NCBI RefSeq assembly: GCF_030163755.1
Contig: NZ_JASJOE010000030.1
Coordinates: 1-43,814, forward strand
Direction: 5' to 3'
Length of the DNA stretch: 43,814 nt
From: Roseicyclus amphidinii
GTDB taxonomy: Bacteria; Pseudomonadota; Alphaproteobacteria; Rhodobacterales; Rhodobacteraceae
Positions 15,249-24,400 of this stretch are shown here, one piece after another. A program made the position numbers and the translations under genes. The notes below the pieces were generated by a model. The model was not told the DNA's origin. It searched no databases and saw nothing but the letters and a program-made list of their open reading frames with translations. Within the stretch, counting starts at the first letter, position 1; each line of letters starts with the position of its first letter.

Positions 15249-16566
15249 GACCGCAGCAGGCGCGCCGCTGACGCATCGGCGCGTGCTGAAGATCGCGCTG
15301 CCGGTGGTGCTCTCGAACGCGACGATCCCGCTTCTGGGCGTGGTCGACACCGCCGTCGTGGGCCAGCTGGGCGACCCCGCGCCCATCGGGGCCGTCGGCC
15401 TCGGCGCGGTGATCCTCACCTCGATCTACTGGGTCTTCGGCTTTCTCAGGATGGGCACGGTGGGCCTTGCCGCTCAGGCGCTGGGCGCGGGCGACCGGGC
15501 CGAGGTCGCGGCGCTGCTCACCCGCGTCCTGCTGATCGGCGGCGCGGCCGGCCTTGCGCTGATGCTTTTGCAGATGCCGATCTTCGCCGCCGCCCTCTGG
15601 CTCTCGCCCGCCAGCCCCGAGGTCGAAAGCCTCGTGCGCGCCTATCTTCAGGTGCGCATCTTCTCGGCGCCCGCGGCCATAGCGATCTACGGCATCATGG
15701 GCTGGCTCATCGCGCAGGAACGCACGGGCGCGGTTCTCGCCCTGCAGCTCTGGCAGAACGGGCTGAACGCGGCGCTCTCGATCTGGTTCGTCCTCGGCCT
15801 CGACCTCGGCGTCGAGGGCGTGGCGCTCGCCACATTCCTCGCGGAATGGTCGGGGCTGATCCTCGGCCTCTGGCTCTGCCGCCGCGCCTTCGCGGTGCCC
15901 GCATGGCGCGACTGGGCGCGCATCTTCGACCGGGTGATCCTGTGGCGCATGGCGGCGGTGAACACCGACATCCTGATCCGCTCGGTCCTGCTGCTGCTCG
16001 GCTTCTCCTCCTTCCTCTTCTTCGGGGCGGATTTCGGCGACGTGACGCTGGCCGCGAACCAAGTGCTGATCCAGTTCGTCTACGTCACCTCCTACGCGAT
16101 GGACGGCTTCGCCTTCGCCGCCGAGGCGCTGGTGGGCCAGGCCGTGGGCGCCCGCGCCCGCCACCGCATCCGGCGCGCGGCGATCCTGACAAGCCTCTGG
16201 GGGCTGGGCACCTGCGCGGCGCTGGCGCTGGCCTTCACGCTCGCAGGCGGTGCGCTCATCGACCTGATGACCAACGCCGAGGGCGTCCGGGCCGAGGCCC
16301 GCGCCTTCCTGCCCTGGATCGCGCTCGCGGTTCTGATCGGCTGCGCCTCGTGGATGCTCGACGGCATCTTCATCGGCGCGACCCGCACCCGCGACATGCG
16401 CAACATGATGGCGCTGAGTTTTGCGGGCTATGCCCTGCTCGTCGCGTTCCTCATGCCCGCCTTCGGCAACCACGGCCTCTGGGCCGCGCTGACCGGCTTC
16501 TTCGCGCTGCGCGGCCTGACCCTCGCCCTGCGCTACCCCGCCCTCGAAGGCGACGCGGCCCGCTGA
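15241..16566 (+). CDS. MATE-family efflux transporter
   Basis: A 441-aa integral membrane protein with about 12 helices in two similar halves, typical of the DinF/NorM class of Na+ or H+ driven multidrug exporters. The first helix region HRRVLKIALPVVLSNATIPLLGVVDTAVVGQL is the classic MATE start. A second copy of the motif appears near 235-260 (AAVNTDILIRSVLLLLGF). The start overlaps the preceding thioesterase by eight bases. Its place behind two thioesterases could suggest export of freed acids, but that is speculation. The family call is secure. Confidence 0.93.
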   Translation: MAETAAGAPLTHRRVLKIALPVVLSNATIPLLGVVDTAVVGQLGDPAPIGAVGLGAVILTSIYWVFGFLRMGTVGLAAQALGAGDRAEVAALLTRVLLIGGAAGLALMLLQMPIFAAALWLSPASPEVESLVRAYLQVRIFSAPAAIAIYGIMGWLIAQERTGAVLALQLWQNGLNAALSIWFVLGLDLGVEGVALATFLAEWSGLILGLWLCRRAFAVPAWRDWARIFDRVILWRMAAVNTDILIRSVLLLLGFSSFLFFGADFGDVTLAANQVLIQFVYVTSYAMDGFAFAAEALVGQAVGARARHRIRRAAILTSLWGLGTCAALALAFTLAGGALIDLMTNAEGVRAEARAFLPWIALAVLIGCASWMLDGIFIGATRTRDMRNMMALSFAGYALLVAFLMPAFGNHGLWAALTGFFALRGLTLALRYPALEGDAAR

Positions 16567-16581
16567 AGCGACCCGCACCCG

Positions 16582-16604
16582 CCTTCATCTTCCCCCAAAT
16601 ACGG
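16582..16604 (+). repeat. Dispersed 22-bp motif, copy 3
   Basis: Reads CCTTCATCTTCC then CCCAAATACGG, the same motif as the copies near 10.8 and 11.0 kb. It lies 16 bp after the stop codon of the MATE gene in a gap between convergent genes. Confidence 0.7.
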
Positions 16605-16660
16605 ATCCCCGACCTCAGCGCTCCGCACCACCCCGAGGAAAACCGGGCGCACCCGCACCG

Positions 16661-16689
16661 CGTCAGCGGTGCCACCGCCGTCGCTGACG
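16661..16689. repeat. Inverted repeat in a convergent gap
   Basis: The arms CGTCAGCG and CGCTGACG are 13 bp apart. There is no T run on either side, so a factor-independent terminator is not convincing. It lies between the MATE gene and arsC-like gene, which converge. Confidence 0.4.
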
Positions 16690-16730
16690 GAGGCCGCAGG
16701 CCGAGACGCGCGGCAAAGCCCCCTTCGGGG

Positions 16731-17072
16731 TCAGAGGAGGTCGAGGATCCTTTCTGGCGGTCGCCCGATGACCGCGCGATCTCCGGCGACAAGGATCGGC
16801 CGTTCGATCAGGATGGGATGGGCGGCCATGGCGGCGACAAGGGCGGTGTCACCGCCGTCGGCCAGGTCGAGATCGCGGAACAGACGCTCCCCGGTCCGCA
16901 CCAGCCCGATCGCCGGGATCTCCAGCATCCGAAGCAGCTCGACGATCTCGCTCTCCGTCGGCGGCTCCTTGAGGTACAGCCGCACCGCGGGCGAAAGCCC
17001 CCGCTCGGTCAGCAACGCCAGCGCCGCGCGCGACTTGCCGCAGCGCGGGTTGTGCCAGAGCGTCAGAGCCAC
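16731..17072 (-). CDS. arsC: ArsC-family arsenate reductase-like protein
   Basis: A 113-aa thioredoxin-fold protein of the glutaredoxin-dependent ArsC/Spx family. The N-terminal [13 protein letters not shown] holds the active-site Cys, and [11 protein letters not shown] provides the conserved Arg near residue 90; length is as usual. No arsenite exporter or ArsR is nearby. It overlaps the pyrD 3' end by ten bases, so it is co-transcribed with a housekeeping gene. A YfgD-like role outside arsenic resistance is as likely as arsenate reduction. Confidence 0.85.
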   Translation of the reverse strand: MALTLWHNPRCGKSRAALALLTERGLSPAVRLYLKEPPTESEIVELLRMLEIPAIGLVRTGERLFRDLDLADGGDTALVAAMAAHPILIERPILVAGDRAVIGRPPERILDLL

Positions 17073-18115
17073 GCGTCCACCCCCGTGCCCGTCACATCGC
17101 CGATCCGCGCCACGCCCTCGGCGGCGCAGCGCTGATCCAGCCCCTCGGCGATCCGCGCGGCCAGCGTCAGCCCGCCATAGACCAGCGCGGTGTAAAGCTG
17201 CACGGCGGTGGCGCCCGCGCGCAGCTTTTCCCAGGCCTGTTCGGCGCTCGACACGCCGCCCACGCCGATCAGCGGCAGCCGCCCCCCGGTCAACCGGTAG
17301 AGCCGCGCCAGAACCCGTGTCGAGGCCTCGAAGAGCGGTTGGCCCGACAGCCCCCCCGCCTCGCCGCGGTGACGGCTGGCGAGCCCCTCGCGCGAGAGCG
17401 TCGTGTTGGTGGCGATGATCCCCGCCACGCCCGAGCCAAGCGCCACCTCGGCGATCTCGGCCAGCTCGTCACCGGTCAGGTCCGGCGCGATCTTGAGGAA
17501 CACCGGGATCGGCCGCGCCAGCCCGGCGCGCGCCTCCATCACGCCGGCCAACAGCCCCTCGAGCGCCGCGCGCCCCTGCAGCTCGCGCAGCCGCTCGGTG
17601 TTGGGCGAAGAGACGTTGACCGTGGCGAAATCCACATGCGGCCCGCAGCGCGCCAGCACCCGCGCGAAATCGCCCGCGCGGTCGCGGCTTTCCTTGTTCG
17701 CGCCGAGGTTCAGGCCCACGGGCACCGCGGGCTTCGCGGCGTCAAGCCGCGCCGCGATGGCCTCCATCCCCTCGTTGTTGAAGCCGAAGCGGTTGATCGC
17801 CGCGCGATCCTCGGTCAGCCGGAAGAGCCGCGGTTTCGCGTTGCCGGGCTGGGCCAGGGGCGTGGCCGCCCCCACCTCTATGAAACCGAAGCCCGCGCGC
17901 GAGAGCGGCCCCACGGCTTCCGCGTTCTTGTCGAACCCCGCCGCCAAGCCCACCGGGTTCGGCAGGGCCATCCCCGCCAGCTCCACCCCCAGCCTTGGCG
18001 AGGTCACCGGCCCCGGCGCGGGCAGAAGCCCGGTCTGCAACGTCTTGATCGCCAGCCCATGCGCCCGCTCGGGCTCCATCCGCTGCATCACCGACAGGCC
18101 GAAGCGTTCCCACAT
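17063..18115 (-). CDS. pyrD: Dihydroorotate dehydrogenase (quinone), class 2
   Basis: Oxidises dihydroorotate to orotate in pyrimidine synthesis, passing electrons to quinone at the inner membrane. The 350-aa product has the membrane-binding N-terminal helices, [17 protein letters not shown] (FMN site), [18 protein letters not shown] (catalytic Ser of class 2), [16 protein letters not shown] and IGVGGVSS for the phosphate. ATG 18115 is used. GTG 18124 overlaps the upstream stop (GTGA) and lies closer to the GAGGGG site, so it is a real alternative that adds three residues. It sits between the DUF952 gene and arsC in a tight minus-strand unit. Confidence 0.95.
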   Translation of the reverse strand: MWERFGLSVMQRMEPERAHGLAIKTLQTGLLPAPGPVTSPRLGVELAGMALPNPVGLAAGFDKNAEAVGPLSRAGFGFIEVGAATPLAQPGNAKPRLFRLTEDRAAINRFGFNNEGMEAIAARLDAAKPAVPVGLNLGANKESRDRAGDFARVLARCGPHVDFATVNVSSPNTERLRELQGRAALEGLLAGVMEARAGLARPIPVFLKIAPDLTGDELAEIAEVALGSGVAGIIATNTTLSREGLASRHRGEAGGLSGQPLFEASTRVLARLYRLTGGRLPLIGVGGVSSAEQAWEKLRAGATAVQLYTALVYGGLTLAARIAEGLDQRCAAEGVARIGDVTGTGVDAWL

Positions 18116-18120
18116 CGCGG

Positions 18121-18456
18121 TCACATCCCCTCGGGAAAGACATGCACCCCGCCGACCAGCGGCAGGGGCGCGTGCCAGATCACGTCCGACCGGCGCAGGG
18201 GCGCGTAGAGATGCGGGAACTCCGCCCCCCCGCGCGACACCTCCCACTTCAGGGCCTCGCCAAGCGCCCCTGCGTCGAAGGCGGCAAGGATCAGGCCCTC
18301 TTCACCCGAAAAATGCTTCGCCGCCGTCTCGGCCACCTGCCCGGCGGTGGAGAAGTGGACGAAGCCATCCGCCACGTCCACCGGGGCGCCGGATGTCTCA
18401 CCCAGCCGTTCAAGCTCTGCCCAGTCTTCGGGCCGAAGGATCTTGTAGATGTGCAT
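18121..18456 (-). CDS. DUF952 family protein
   Basis: A 111-aa soluble protein. The pattern [27 protein letters not shown], then [38 protein letters not shown] and [10 protein letters not shown] is the full DUF952 signature. The family structure is known to resemble an ADP-ribosyl-transferase-like or RNA 2'-phosphotransferase-like fold (recalled, not checked), with His residues in the FVHFS and FPHLY motifs. Biological role is unknown. Its stop overlaps the possible pyrD GTG start. Confidence 0.85.
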   Translation of the reverse strand: MHIYKILRPEDWAELERLGETSGAPVDVADGFVHFSTAGQVAETAAKHFSGEEGLILAAFDAGALGEALKWEVSRGGAEFPHLYAPLRRSDVIWHAPLPLVGGVHVFPEGM

Positions 18457-18587
18457 GTCTTCCCATTGCCCGCCGCTGACGCGTCGTCAAGCCCGTCCCG
18501 GCGGCATCCGCCCGCTGCAGGCTGCTTTACTTGTCACATTCGGGCGGTAACACTTTCGACAGGGAATCCCATCAAAAGGAAAATGTC

Positions 18588-20198
18588 ATGCTTTCGAGAA
18601 TCCTCGGCTCCACCGCGATCCTCGCGGGGCTCGGCATGGCCGCACCGGCCGCGGCCGAGACCACGCTGCATATCCTGCACATCAACGACCTGCACAGCCG
18701 CATCCAGCCGATCAACCGCTTCGACAGCACCTGCCCGGCCGAGGATGACGCCGCGGGCGAATGCTTCGGCGGGGTGGCGCGCATCGCCACCGCGGTGAAC
18801 CAGATCCGCGCCGAGCTGGAGGCCGCGGGCGAGAACGTGATCGTCCTCGACGCGGGCGACCAGTACCAGGGCAGCCTGTTCTTCACCACCTACCGCGGGG
18901 CCGCGGCGGGCGAGTTCATGGAGGCCATCGGCTTCGACGCCATGGCGCTCGGCAACCACGAGTTCAACAACGGCCCCGAGGGGCTGCTGCCGCTGCTCGA
19001 CGCGGTCAGCTTTCCGGTCGTCTCGGGCAATCTCGACGTCACGCAGGACCCCACGCTGAACGGCCGCGTCGGCGATACCGTCGTTCTCGACGTCAACGGC
19101 ACGCAGGTCGGCATCGTCTCGGCGCTGACGCTCGACACGCAGGAAATCTCCTCGCCGGGCGAGAGCGTGGCGTTCGAGGCCGAGGTCGAGGCGCTTCAGG
19201 CCGATGTCGACGCGCTCACCGCCGAGGGCGTCGAGATCATCATCGCGCTGACCCATGTGGGCCTGCCCGCCGACATCCGCATCGCCGAGGCCGTGACCGG
19301 CATCGACGTGATCGTGGGCGGCCATTCCCACACCTATCTCAGCCAGGACGACCCCGACCGCGACGGACCCTATCCGACCTTCATCTCGAACCCCGAGGGC
19401 ATGATGGTCCCCATCGTGCAGGCCTATGCCTATTCGAAATACCTCGGCCATCTCGAGGTGACCTTCGACGACGCGGGCGAAGTGCTCTATGCCGAGGGCA
19501 ACACCATGCTCCTTGACGCGAGCGTGACCCCGGACGAGGGCATCGCCGCCCGCGTGGCCGAGCTGGCCGGCCCGATCGAGGAGATGATGGGCGAGGTCGT
19601 GGGCGAAACGGTGGAGTTCATCGAGGGCGACCGCAGCGTCTGCCGCGCGATGGAATGCCCGATGGGCAACCTTGTCGCCGACGCGATGCTCGACCGCGTG
19701 GCCGACCAGGGCATCCAGATCGCCATCGCCAACGGCGGGGGCCTGCGCGCCTCGATCGACGCGGGCGAGGTGACGATGGGCGAGGTCTTCACCGTGCTGC
19801 CGTTCCAGAACACGCTGGCGACCTTCCAGCTGACCGGCGCGGGCGTGCTGGCCGCGCTCGAGAACGGCGTGAGCCAGGTCGAGGAAGGCGCGGGCCGCTT
19901 CCCGCAGGTCTCGGGCCTGCGCTTCGTGTGGAACCCGGCGGCCGAGCCGGGCAGCCGGATCGTCTCGGCCGAGGTCGACATGGGCGGCACCTGGGAGGCG
20001 CTGGACCCCGAGGCGACCTATGGCGTGGTGTCCAACAACTTCATGCGTGGCGGCGGCGACGGCTATTCCGTCTTCGCGCGCGACGCCGTGAACGCCTATG
20101 ACTTCGGCCCCGGCCTCGAAGAGGTCGCCGCCACCTATATCGGCGAGAACAGCCCCTACACGCCCTACACCGACGGCCGGATCTCGACCGCGGAATAA
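18588..20198 (+). CDS. Secreted 5'-nucleotidase / UDP-sugar hydrolase family phosphoesterase
   Basis: A 536-aa periplasmic metallophosphoesterase. The signal peptide MLSRILGSTAILAGLGMAAPAAAE is followed by the metal ligands in order: HINDLHS, VLDAGDQYQG, ALGNHEFNNG, ALTHVG and GGHSHT. The C-terminal nucleotide-binding domain carries ANGGGLRASIDAGEVTMG and VVSNNFMRGGGDGYSVF. It would release phosphate from nucleotides outside the cytoplasm. The start at 18588 follows AAAGGAAAATGTC. Upstream 130 bp are shared with the divergent DUF952 gene. A Pho-box was looked for and not convincingly found. The gene ends with a strong intrinsic terminator. Confidence 0.93.
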   Translation: MLSRILGSTAILAGLGMAAPAAAETTLHILHINDLHSRIQPINRFDSTCPAEDDAAGECFGGVARIATAVNQIRAELEAAGENVIVLDAGDQYQGSLFFTTYRGAAAGEFMEAIGFDAMALGNHEFNNGPEGLLPLLDAVSFPVVSGNLDVTQDPTLNGRVGDTVVLDVNGTQVGIVSALTLDTQEISSPGESVAFEAEVEALQADVDALTAEGVEIIIALTHVGLPADIRIAEAVTGIDVIVGGHSHTYLSQDDPDRDGPYPTFISNPEGMMVPIVQAYAYSKYLGHLEVTFDDAGEVLYAEGNTMLLDASVTPDEGIAARVAELAGPIEEMMGEVVGETVEFIEGDRSVCRAMECPMGNLVADAMLDRVADQGIQIAIANGGGLRASIDAGEVTMGEVFTVLPFQNTLATFQLTGAGVLAALENGVSQVEEGAGRFPQVSGLRFVWNPAAEPGSRIVSAEVDMGGTWEALDPEATYGVVSNNFMRGGGDGYSVFARDAVNAYDFGPGLEEVAATYIGENSPYTPYTDGRISTAE

Positions 20199-20220
20199 GC
20201 ATCTCAGAACATCATCCCGA

Positions 20221-20252
20221 GGCCGGCGCGGCATCCCCGCGCCGGCCTTTTT
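20221..20252 (+). terminator. Intrinsic terminator after the 5'-nucleotidase
   Basis: The arms GGCCGGCGCGG (20221-20231) and CCGCGCCGGCC (20237-20247) pair perfectly around a five-base loop and are followed by five T. Confidence 0.93.
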
Positions 20253-20368
20253 GCTGCCATGCAGCAAGAGCAAGGCGGCTTTGGAAAACCGTCAATTGTG
20301 AAACGCGTTAGCGCTACCACATTCTGCTCACGAGAGACGAAACGCCAATCCCGAAAGGAGCCGCCTGA

Positions 20369-20533
20369 ATGACCTCGATCATCACCCGCCTGCGCAGCGC
20401 CGCCGCGAAACGTGCGGCCTATCACCGGACCGCCCGCGAGATCGCCAATCTGCCGCTCGACGTGGCGCTGGACCTTGGCATCTTCCGCGAGGATGCGGAA
20501 AAGATCGCCCGGACCCACGTTTACGGACGCTGA
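20369..20533 (+). CDS. DUF1127-like 54-aa protein
   Basis: The reading frame starts at ATG 20369 after AAAGGAG eight bases upstream, and encodes 54 residues ending THVYGR. The middle, REIANLPLDVALDLGIFREDAEKIAR, fits the DUF1127 pattern 'REL..L.D..L.DIGI.R.dI', with 'DLGIFREDAEKIA' the best-conserved part. The N-terminus is basic and helical (RLRSAAAKRAAYHRTAR). In alphaproteobacteria small DUF1127 proteins have been linked to RNA turnover and phosphate or stress physiology (general knowledge). Its own promoter region lies after the terminator at 20252. Confidence 0.75.
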   Translation: MTSIITRLRSAAAKRAAYHRTAREIANLPLDVALDLGIFREDAEKIARTHVYGR

Positions 20534-20555
20534 CCGGGCGGGCTAGACTGCGCCC

Positions 20556-21221
20556 ATGTGCGGGCGCATGACCATGACCCACCCCAACGACGCGATGGCG
20601 CGGCTGTTCGAGGCTGCGCCGTCGAACGACCTGCCGCCGGTGCCGCGCTACAACATCTGCCCGACGCATCCCGTGGCCGTGGTGACCGCGGGGCAGGGCG
20701 GGCGGCGGCTGCGCCCGATGCGCTGGGGGTTCGTGCCGCAGTGGTACAAGACCCCCACCGACGGCCCCCTCCTGATCAACGCGCGCGCCGAGACCATCGC
20801 CGAAAAGCCCGCCTTTCGCGCCGCCGTCCGCGCGCGCCGCTGCCTCGTGCCCGCCACCGGTTTCTACGAATGGACCAAGGATGACGCGGGCAACCGCCTG
20901 CCGTGGTATTTCGTGCCGAAGGACCGCGCGCCGCTGGTCTTCGCGGGCATCTGGCAGGACTGGACGAAGGGGGACCAGCCGATGACGACCGTCGCCATCG
21001 TCACCACGGGGGCAAGCGACTGGATGTCGGCGACCCACCACCGAGAGCCCGTGCGCCTTGCGCCGACGGACTGGGCGCGCTGGCTGGGCGAGACGGGCGA
21101 GAAAGCCGCCCCCCTGATGCAGCCCGCACCCGAAGGCTACTACGACCGCTGGCGGGTGGACGCGCGCGTCAATTCGAACCGGGCCGAAGGGGCCGTGCTG
21201 GTGGAACCGCTCGCGGCGTGA
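20556..21221 (+). CDS. SRAP/YedK (HMCES-like) DNA-protein crosslink protein
   Basis: Protects abasic sites in single-stranded DNA by forming a thiazolidine crosslink through Cys2. The 221-aa product begins MCGR (Cys2 exposed after Met removal) and has RYNICPT, the RPMRWGFVPQW strand, NARAET, the GFYEW Glu and the catalytic His region SATHHREPV. All required residues are present. The start is fixed by the need for Cys2. It lies 22 nt after the DUF1127-like gene and converges on tRNA-Gly. Confidence 0.93.
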   Translation: MCGRMTMTHPNDAMARLFEAAPSNDLPPVPRYNICPTHPVAVVTAGQGGRRLRPMRWGFVPQWYKTPTDGPLLINARAETIAEKPAFRAAVRARRCLVPATGFYEWTKDDAGNRLPWYFVPKDRAPLVFAGIWQDWTKGDQPMTTVAIVTTGASDWMSATHHREPVRLAPTDWARWLGETGEKAAPLMQPAPEGYYDRWRVDARVNSNRAEGAVLVEPLAA

Positions 21222-21238
21222 CGGGGCAGGGGAGAGGC

Positions 21239-21312
21239 TGGAGCGGGCAGCGGGAATCGAACCCGCACCAAGAGCTTGGAAGGCTCGTGTGATACCATTT
21301 CACCATGCCCGC
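21239..21312 (-). tRNA. tRNA-Gly (anticodon TCC)
   Basis: On the minus strand the gene begins GCGGGCATGGTG and ends TGCCCGCT-CCA, giving a 7-bp acceptor stem, discriminator U and an encoded CCA. The anticodon loop CTTCCAA gives TCC, reading GGA/GGG. The T arm GCGGG-TTCGATT-CCCGC pairs perfectly. Pair 27:43 appears to be a C-U mismatch. Length is 74 nt with CCA. No attachment-site duplication was seen around it. Confidence 0.95.
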
Positions 21313-21416
21313 CTCTGACGCGGTGGGTAACCGCCCCCGCGCGATCCGTCAAGACGACTGCCGCGCGAGGCTGGACGCGCCACCCCGGGTAGAGGGCGGC
21401 GCGCCGGTCAAGGGGA

Positions 21417-24400
21417 TCAGTCGAAGGCCCCGAACAGGAAGTCATCCGCGCCGATATCGCCCAGCACGACCCCTTCCAGCAGGATGGAACCCTGCGCGCT
21501 GGTCACCAGCACCCCTGCGCCGACGCCGGTCACCACCGCGCCGTCCCCGGCCGCGGTGATGGTCAGGTCGGCAAGCTCGAGGGCGAAGGCCGAGACGTCG
21601 ATCCGCTCGCCATCCGCGTCGAAATCGCGGATCACGTCGGCGCCGTGGGTCAGGCCGAAGACGAACACGTCGGTGTCGAAGCCGCCGAACATCGTGTCAT
21701 TGCCGGTGCCGCCGTCGATCAGGTCGCCGTCGCGGCCGCCGAAGAGCCGGTCATCGCCCGCCCCCCCGATCAGCGTGTCCGCCCCTGCCGCCCCGAAGAG
21801 ACCGTCCTGCCCGTCGCCACCGTCGAGCAGGTCGTTGCCGACGTTGCCATACATCTGGTCGGCCCCGCCCTCGCCGTAGAGCGTGTCATTGTCGAGACCG
21901 CCCTGCATCAGGTCGAACTGTGCCCCGCCGTAAAGCAGGTCGTCGCCCGCGCCGCCGCGCAGCGTGTCGAAGCCGTCGCCGCCGTAGATCGTATCGTTGC
22001 CGACCTGGCCCACCACGAAATCGGTGCCTGCCTCGCCATGCAGCTCGTCATCCCGGTCGCCGCCGTAGATGCTGTCGGCATTGGCCCCGCCATAGATCAG
22101 GTCATTTCCGAAATTGCCGAACAGCGTGTCGAACCCGTCGCCGCCGTAGATCGTGTCGGCGTTCAGGTTGCCGCGGATCACGTCATCGCCCGCGCCGCCC
22201 TCGATCCAGTCGAAGCCCTGCCCGCCCGAGATCGTGTCATCGCCCGACCCGGTCGAGAAGAAGTTGTCGGCGGCGTCGCCGATCACGTTGGCGGCAATCG
22301 CGCCGGTGAACTCCAGCGCCTCGATCTCGTAGACCTCATCGGCGCCGTTCGGATTGCCCTGCGCGCCGGCGAAGTTGGTGGACAGGTCCAACTCGTAGAC
22401 GAAAGCCCCAGCGGCGAAGCTGCTCACATCGACGACGAGCGTGTCGTGCCCGTCGCCGCCGATGTAGGCGTCGTTGCCGGTCAGCGCGACGATCCGGTCG
22501 TCGCCGTCACCGCCCACGAGGAGGTCGTCACCCGCCGTATCGATCAGCGTGTCGTTGCCGAGGCCGCCCAACAGCACGTCGGACTCAGCCGTGCCGGTCA
22601 GCAGGTCGTCGCCGCCCAGACCCAGCAGCACCGCCCCGTTCGCGCCGCCGTTCAGCGTGTCGGCGTCTTCGGTGCCGCGCACCTGTTCCAACGTCGCGTC
22701 GTTCAGCTCCAGCACCTCGACGCCGGTCACGGTGATCGTGTCCGTGCCGTTGCTCAACGTCGAATTGCCGAAATCGTCGATGATGAAGCCGACATCCTCG
22801 AGCGTGGAGAAGAACCGCAGCGTGTCGGTGCCCTCGCCGCCGTCGATGCTGTCATCGCCGCCCGTGTGGATGATCCTGTCGTCGCCCGCGCCGCCCGAGA
22901 TCGTGTCATCGCCCGAACCGCCCTCGAGCAGGTTGTCGGCCGCATCCCCGGTGATCACGGCGTCAAGACCGCCGACGATCTGGATCGCCTCGATGTCCAG
23001 CAGCTCGTCGGCATTCGTCGGGTTGCCCAGCTGTCCGAAGATCCCGGTGGCCAGGTTCGCCTCGATGGTGAACAGACCCGGCGAAAACGCCGAGACATCC
23101 ACGCGCAGCGTGTCGAACCCGTCGCCACCGTCATAGTAGTCGCTGCCGGTCGTGCCGATGATCAGGTCGTCGCCCTCGTCGCCGAAGATCAGGTCGTCAC
23201 CGCCATTGTCGATCAGCGTGTCATTGCCCGCGCCGCCGATCAGCACGTCGGGGTTCTCGGTTCCGGTCAGAAGGTCATCGCCCTCGAGCCCCAGCAGAAC
23301 GGCCCCGATGCTGCCCCCGCTCAAGCTGTCGTTCCCGGTCGTGCCGAGTTCGAGCGCGAAGCTCGCGTCGTTCAGTTGAAGCACCTCGATGTTGGAGGCG
23401 ATCACCGTGTCGATCCCGTTCGAGATCGTCGAATCCCCGTTCGGCGCGATGACGAAGAAGAAATCCTCGTTCAGGTAGGAGTCGAAGAAGCGCAGCGTAT
23501 CCTGCCCGTCGCCGCCATCGACCGTGTCGAGGTCCCCGGCCCCTTCGGAGGGGATGAGAAAATCGTTGCCGGCCCCGCCCGAGATCTCGTCGTCACCGAC
23601 CCCGCCACTCAGGACGTTGTCGCCCGCGTCACCGATGATCGTGTCGTCGAAGGGGGTGCCGAAGACGTCCTCGATGTTCTGCAACGTGTCGGTGTTGCTC
23701 CAGCTGTCGACCGCAAACCCGTTCTCGAGGTCGACCTCGACGCCGATGCCGTCCTGCCCGAGGAATTCGTAATCCACCTCGTCGAACCCGCCGCCGCCGT
23801 CGATGAGATCGGCCCCATCGCCGCCTGCGAAGATGTTGTTGCCGTCATCGCCGATCAGCACGTCGTTGAAATCGGTGCCCGCGACGGCCTCGATGTTGGT
23901 CAGCTCATCGGTGTTGCCGAAACTGTCGGTCGCGCTGTTCGTCCCGAGGTTGACGGTCACGCCGTTCGGCCCGCCCTCCAGCACGTAGGCCACCGCATCG
24001 ACGTGTTCGCGGTCGTCCTCGTCCAGGCTGCTGCCGCCGTCGATCGTGTCGTTGCCCGCGCCGCCGACGATCACGTCGGCACCGCCCCCGCCGCTCAGGC
24101 TGTCATTGCCCGCGCCGCCGTCGAAATACTCGCCGAAGTCGAAGCCGCTCCAGGTGTCCTGGTCGCTGAAGCTGTCCAGAGTCGGCCCAAAGATCGCGTC
24201 GAAGTCGATCGGTGCGCCAGGCGCGAAGGGGCCGCTCGTGACGGGGGCCACGGACTCGAGGCTGCCGAAGAAGGCGGCGAAGGCTGCAGGCGTGTTCGGA
24301 ATGGCAAGGTCCGGGTCCGAGCTGGACAGCACGAAGACGTGATCGCGGTCTTGCTCGGGCGTCTCACCCTCGACGAAGATCGACAGCAGGACGGCGGTCT

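Noticed and set aside
18531-18587. Possible Pho box before the 5'-nucleotidase
   Set aside because: One CTTGTCAC half resembles the consensus, but there is no second repeat at 11-bp spacing.
21222-21416. Genomic island integrated at tRNA-Gly carrying the RTX gene
   Set aside because: No integrase and no direct repeat of the tRNA 3' end was seen, and base composition does not shift visibly.
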